Positions 63,262 to 64,000 of a stretch of 64,000 nt of DNA are shown one piece after another. The position numbers and the translations under genes were made by a program. Every line of letters starts with the position of its first letter. The first letter of the stretch is position 1. Below the pieces are notes generated by a model, which did no database searches, was not told where the DNA came from, and worked only from the letters and a program-made list of their open reading frames with translations. This stretch comes from Hyphomicrobium_A sp963724945 (GTDB lineage Bacteria; Pseudomonadota; Alphaproteobacteria; Rhizobiales; Hyphomicrobiaceae). The stretch is taken from positions 868,001-932,000 of the forward strand of contig CAVRWL010000003.1 in NCBI GenBank assembly GCA_963724945.1, given 5' to 3'.

Positions 63262-64000
63262 ATGAGGCAAGGACAGCAGAACCGCAGAGGTCGCGGGCGT
63301 AACCGCAAGGGACAAAGCCCGCTCACACGCAGCTTCGAGAGCACGGGGCCCGACGTGAAGATTCGCGGCACCCCGGCGCATATAGCTGAGAAGTACATGA
63401 CGCTGGCGCGCGACGCCTCGTCCTCCGGCGACCCTGTGCTCGCCGAGAACTATCTGCAGCACGCCGAGCACTATAACCGCATCATCATGGCGTTCCGCGA
63501 GCAGAACATGGGGCCGGGCGGAGAGCAGCAGATGAACGGCGGGATGGGCCGCCATCGCCCGTTTGATCCCATGGATCCTGACGACGAGTTCGATGAGGAC
63601 GGCGAAGGCGGCGACATGATGCAGCCGTCGCATCCTCCGATGCGCCACGAGCAGCAGCCGCAGCCTCGCATGGACGGCCAACGCTTCGAGGGGCAGCGGG
63701 GCGGCCATGATCAGCGCCATGACCGCGGGCATGACCAGCGCGGCGGCCACGAGCAGAATCGTTTCCGCGACCGCCCCGAGCGGTCCGATCGCGGATTTCA
63801 GTCTCCCCCGCGGCAGCAGAATGCCGACGCGGGCGCCGAGGGCGGCGCGCCGTCGCCTGACGGCCAGCAGCGCCGCCGCGAGCGGTTCGGGCAGTCGCAC
63901 GAGCAGCCCGAATTCCTGCGCCGGCCCGTGCGCCGTCCGCGCCGGGAAGGCAATGGCGCCCCCGAGACGAACGGTGACGCCGTCGCCGAGGAGACCGACC
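63262..64000 (+). CDS. DUF4167 family protein, N-terminal part (3' end outside window)
   Basis: ATG 63262, with GGAG a few bases upstream, opens a frame that runs off the window after 246 codons. The N-terminus MRQGQQNRRGRGRNRKGQSP leads to the conserved block: SFESTGPDVKIRGTPAHIAE, then KYMTLARDASSSGDPVLAEN and YLQHAEHYNRIIMAFREQN. This is the DUF4167 domain (about residues 1-85), found downstream of prfA-prmC across Hyphomicrobiales. The rest is low complexity, rich in Arg, Gly, His, Gln and Asp (GGHDQRHDRGHDQRGG). The basic, disordered composition suggests RNA or nucleic-acid binding, but this is not established. Confidence 0.92.
   Translation, partial: MRQGQQNRRGRGRNRKGQSPLTRSFESTGPDVKIRGTPAHIAEKYMTLARDASSSGDPVLAENYLQHAEHYNRIIMAFREQNMGPGGEQQMNGGMGRHRPFDPMDPDDEFDEDGEGGDMMQPSHPPMRHEQQPQPRMDGQRFEGQRGGHDQRHDRGHDQRGGHEQNRFRDRPERSDRGFQSPPRQQNADAGAEGGAPSPDGQQRRRERFGQSHEQPEFLRRPVRRPRREGNGAPETNGDAVAEETD

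Overview
The window is about 64 kb of GC-rich chromosome from an alphaproteobacterium, most likely of the order Hyphomicrobiales (Rhizobiales). The evidence is the nusA-ylxR-infB-rbfA-truB-rpsO-pnp order, an Irr-type Fur regulator divergent from fabA-fabB-fabI, the lysC-ptsP-prfA-prmC-DUF4167 block next to ubiG, and a tRNA-His with G1:U72 and A73 and no templated G-1. The genus cannot be fixed from sequence alone. I see no rRNA, CRISPR array, prophage, transposase or complete insertion sequence. Most of the window is core genome.

Layout. 1-9.4 kb: translation and RNA-decay cluster, interrupted between truB and rpsO by an AT-richer segment carrying a DUF4760-type membrane protein. 9.4-11.4 kb: accessory patch with the 3' remnant of a TonB-dependent receptor, small unknown genes and an unlisted 51-residue exported protein. 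11.5-17.3 kb: cytochrome c oxidase genes coxB-coxA-coxC on the minus strand, divergent from an unusual four-haem cytochrome c with a PRC-barrel-like segment. 17.3-30.2 kb: mixed cargo (Arg-rich small exported protein, NodU/CmcH-type carbamoyltransferase, CorA-like protein, agmatine deiminase/N-carbamoylputrescine amidase/aldose epimerase operon, duplicated LTxxQ-like protein, DUF5996, copper-type P1B ATPase). 30.2-34.8 kb: murI, then fabI-fabB-fabA and divergent irr. 34.8-44.4 kb: envelope and metabolic genes (SH3, 2-hydroxyacid dehydrogenase, DUF4189, MoeB/ThiF, DUF3616, DUF6569/ARPP-1-like, cysK, dut, coaBC, TPR protein). 44.8-54.3 kb: DUF4212 plus sodium/solute symporter pair, glpD, AsmA-like protein, AstE/AspA-type deacylase, Cys-rich protein, histidine kinase, phasin. 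54.5-64 kb: tRNA-His, ubiG, lysC, ptsP, HTH protein, prfA, prmC and the start of a DUF4167 gene.

Data quality matters here. Five conserved genes (pnp, coxB, the copper ATPase, fabB, the AsmA-like gene) are each split by exactly one extra base, in every case repairable by shortening a short homopolymer by one. Two small genes near 9.9 and 11.1 kb fit the same pattern. I treat these as probable sequencing errors, not pseudogenes, and give joined coordinates.

The most novel-looking element is the divergent pair of the coxBAC operon and the fused tetra-haem/PRC-barrel cytochrome at 15122-17248, which could carry electrons from a periplasmic dehydrogenase to the oxidase within a single polypeptide. 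Secondary interests are the CorA-like protein with a large soluble domain beside an orphan carbamoyltransferase, the CX3CX3C Cys-rich protein near 52 kb, and the small exported proteins near 10.5 and 17.5 kb.
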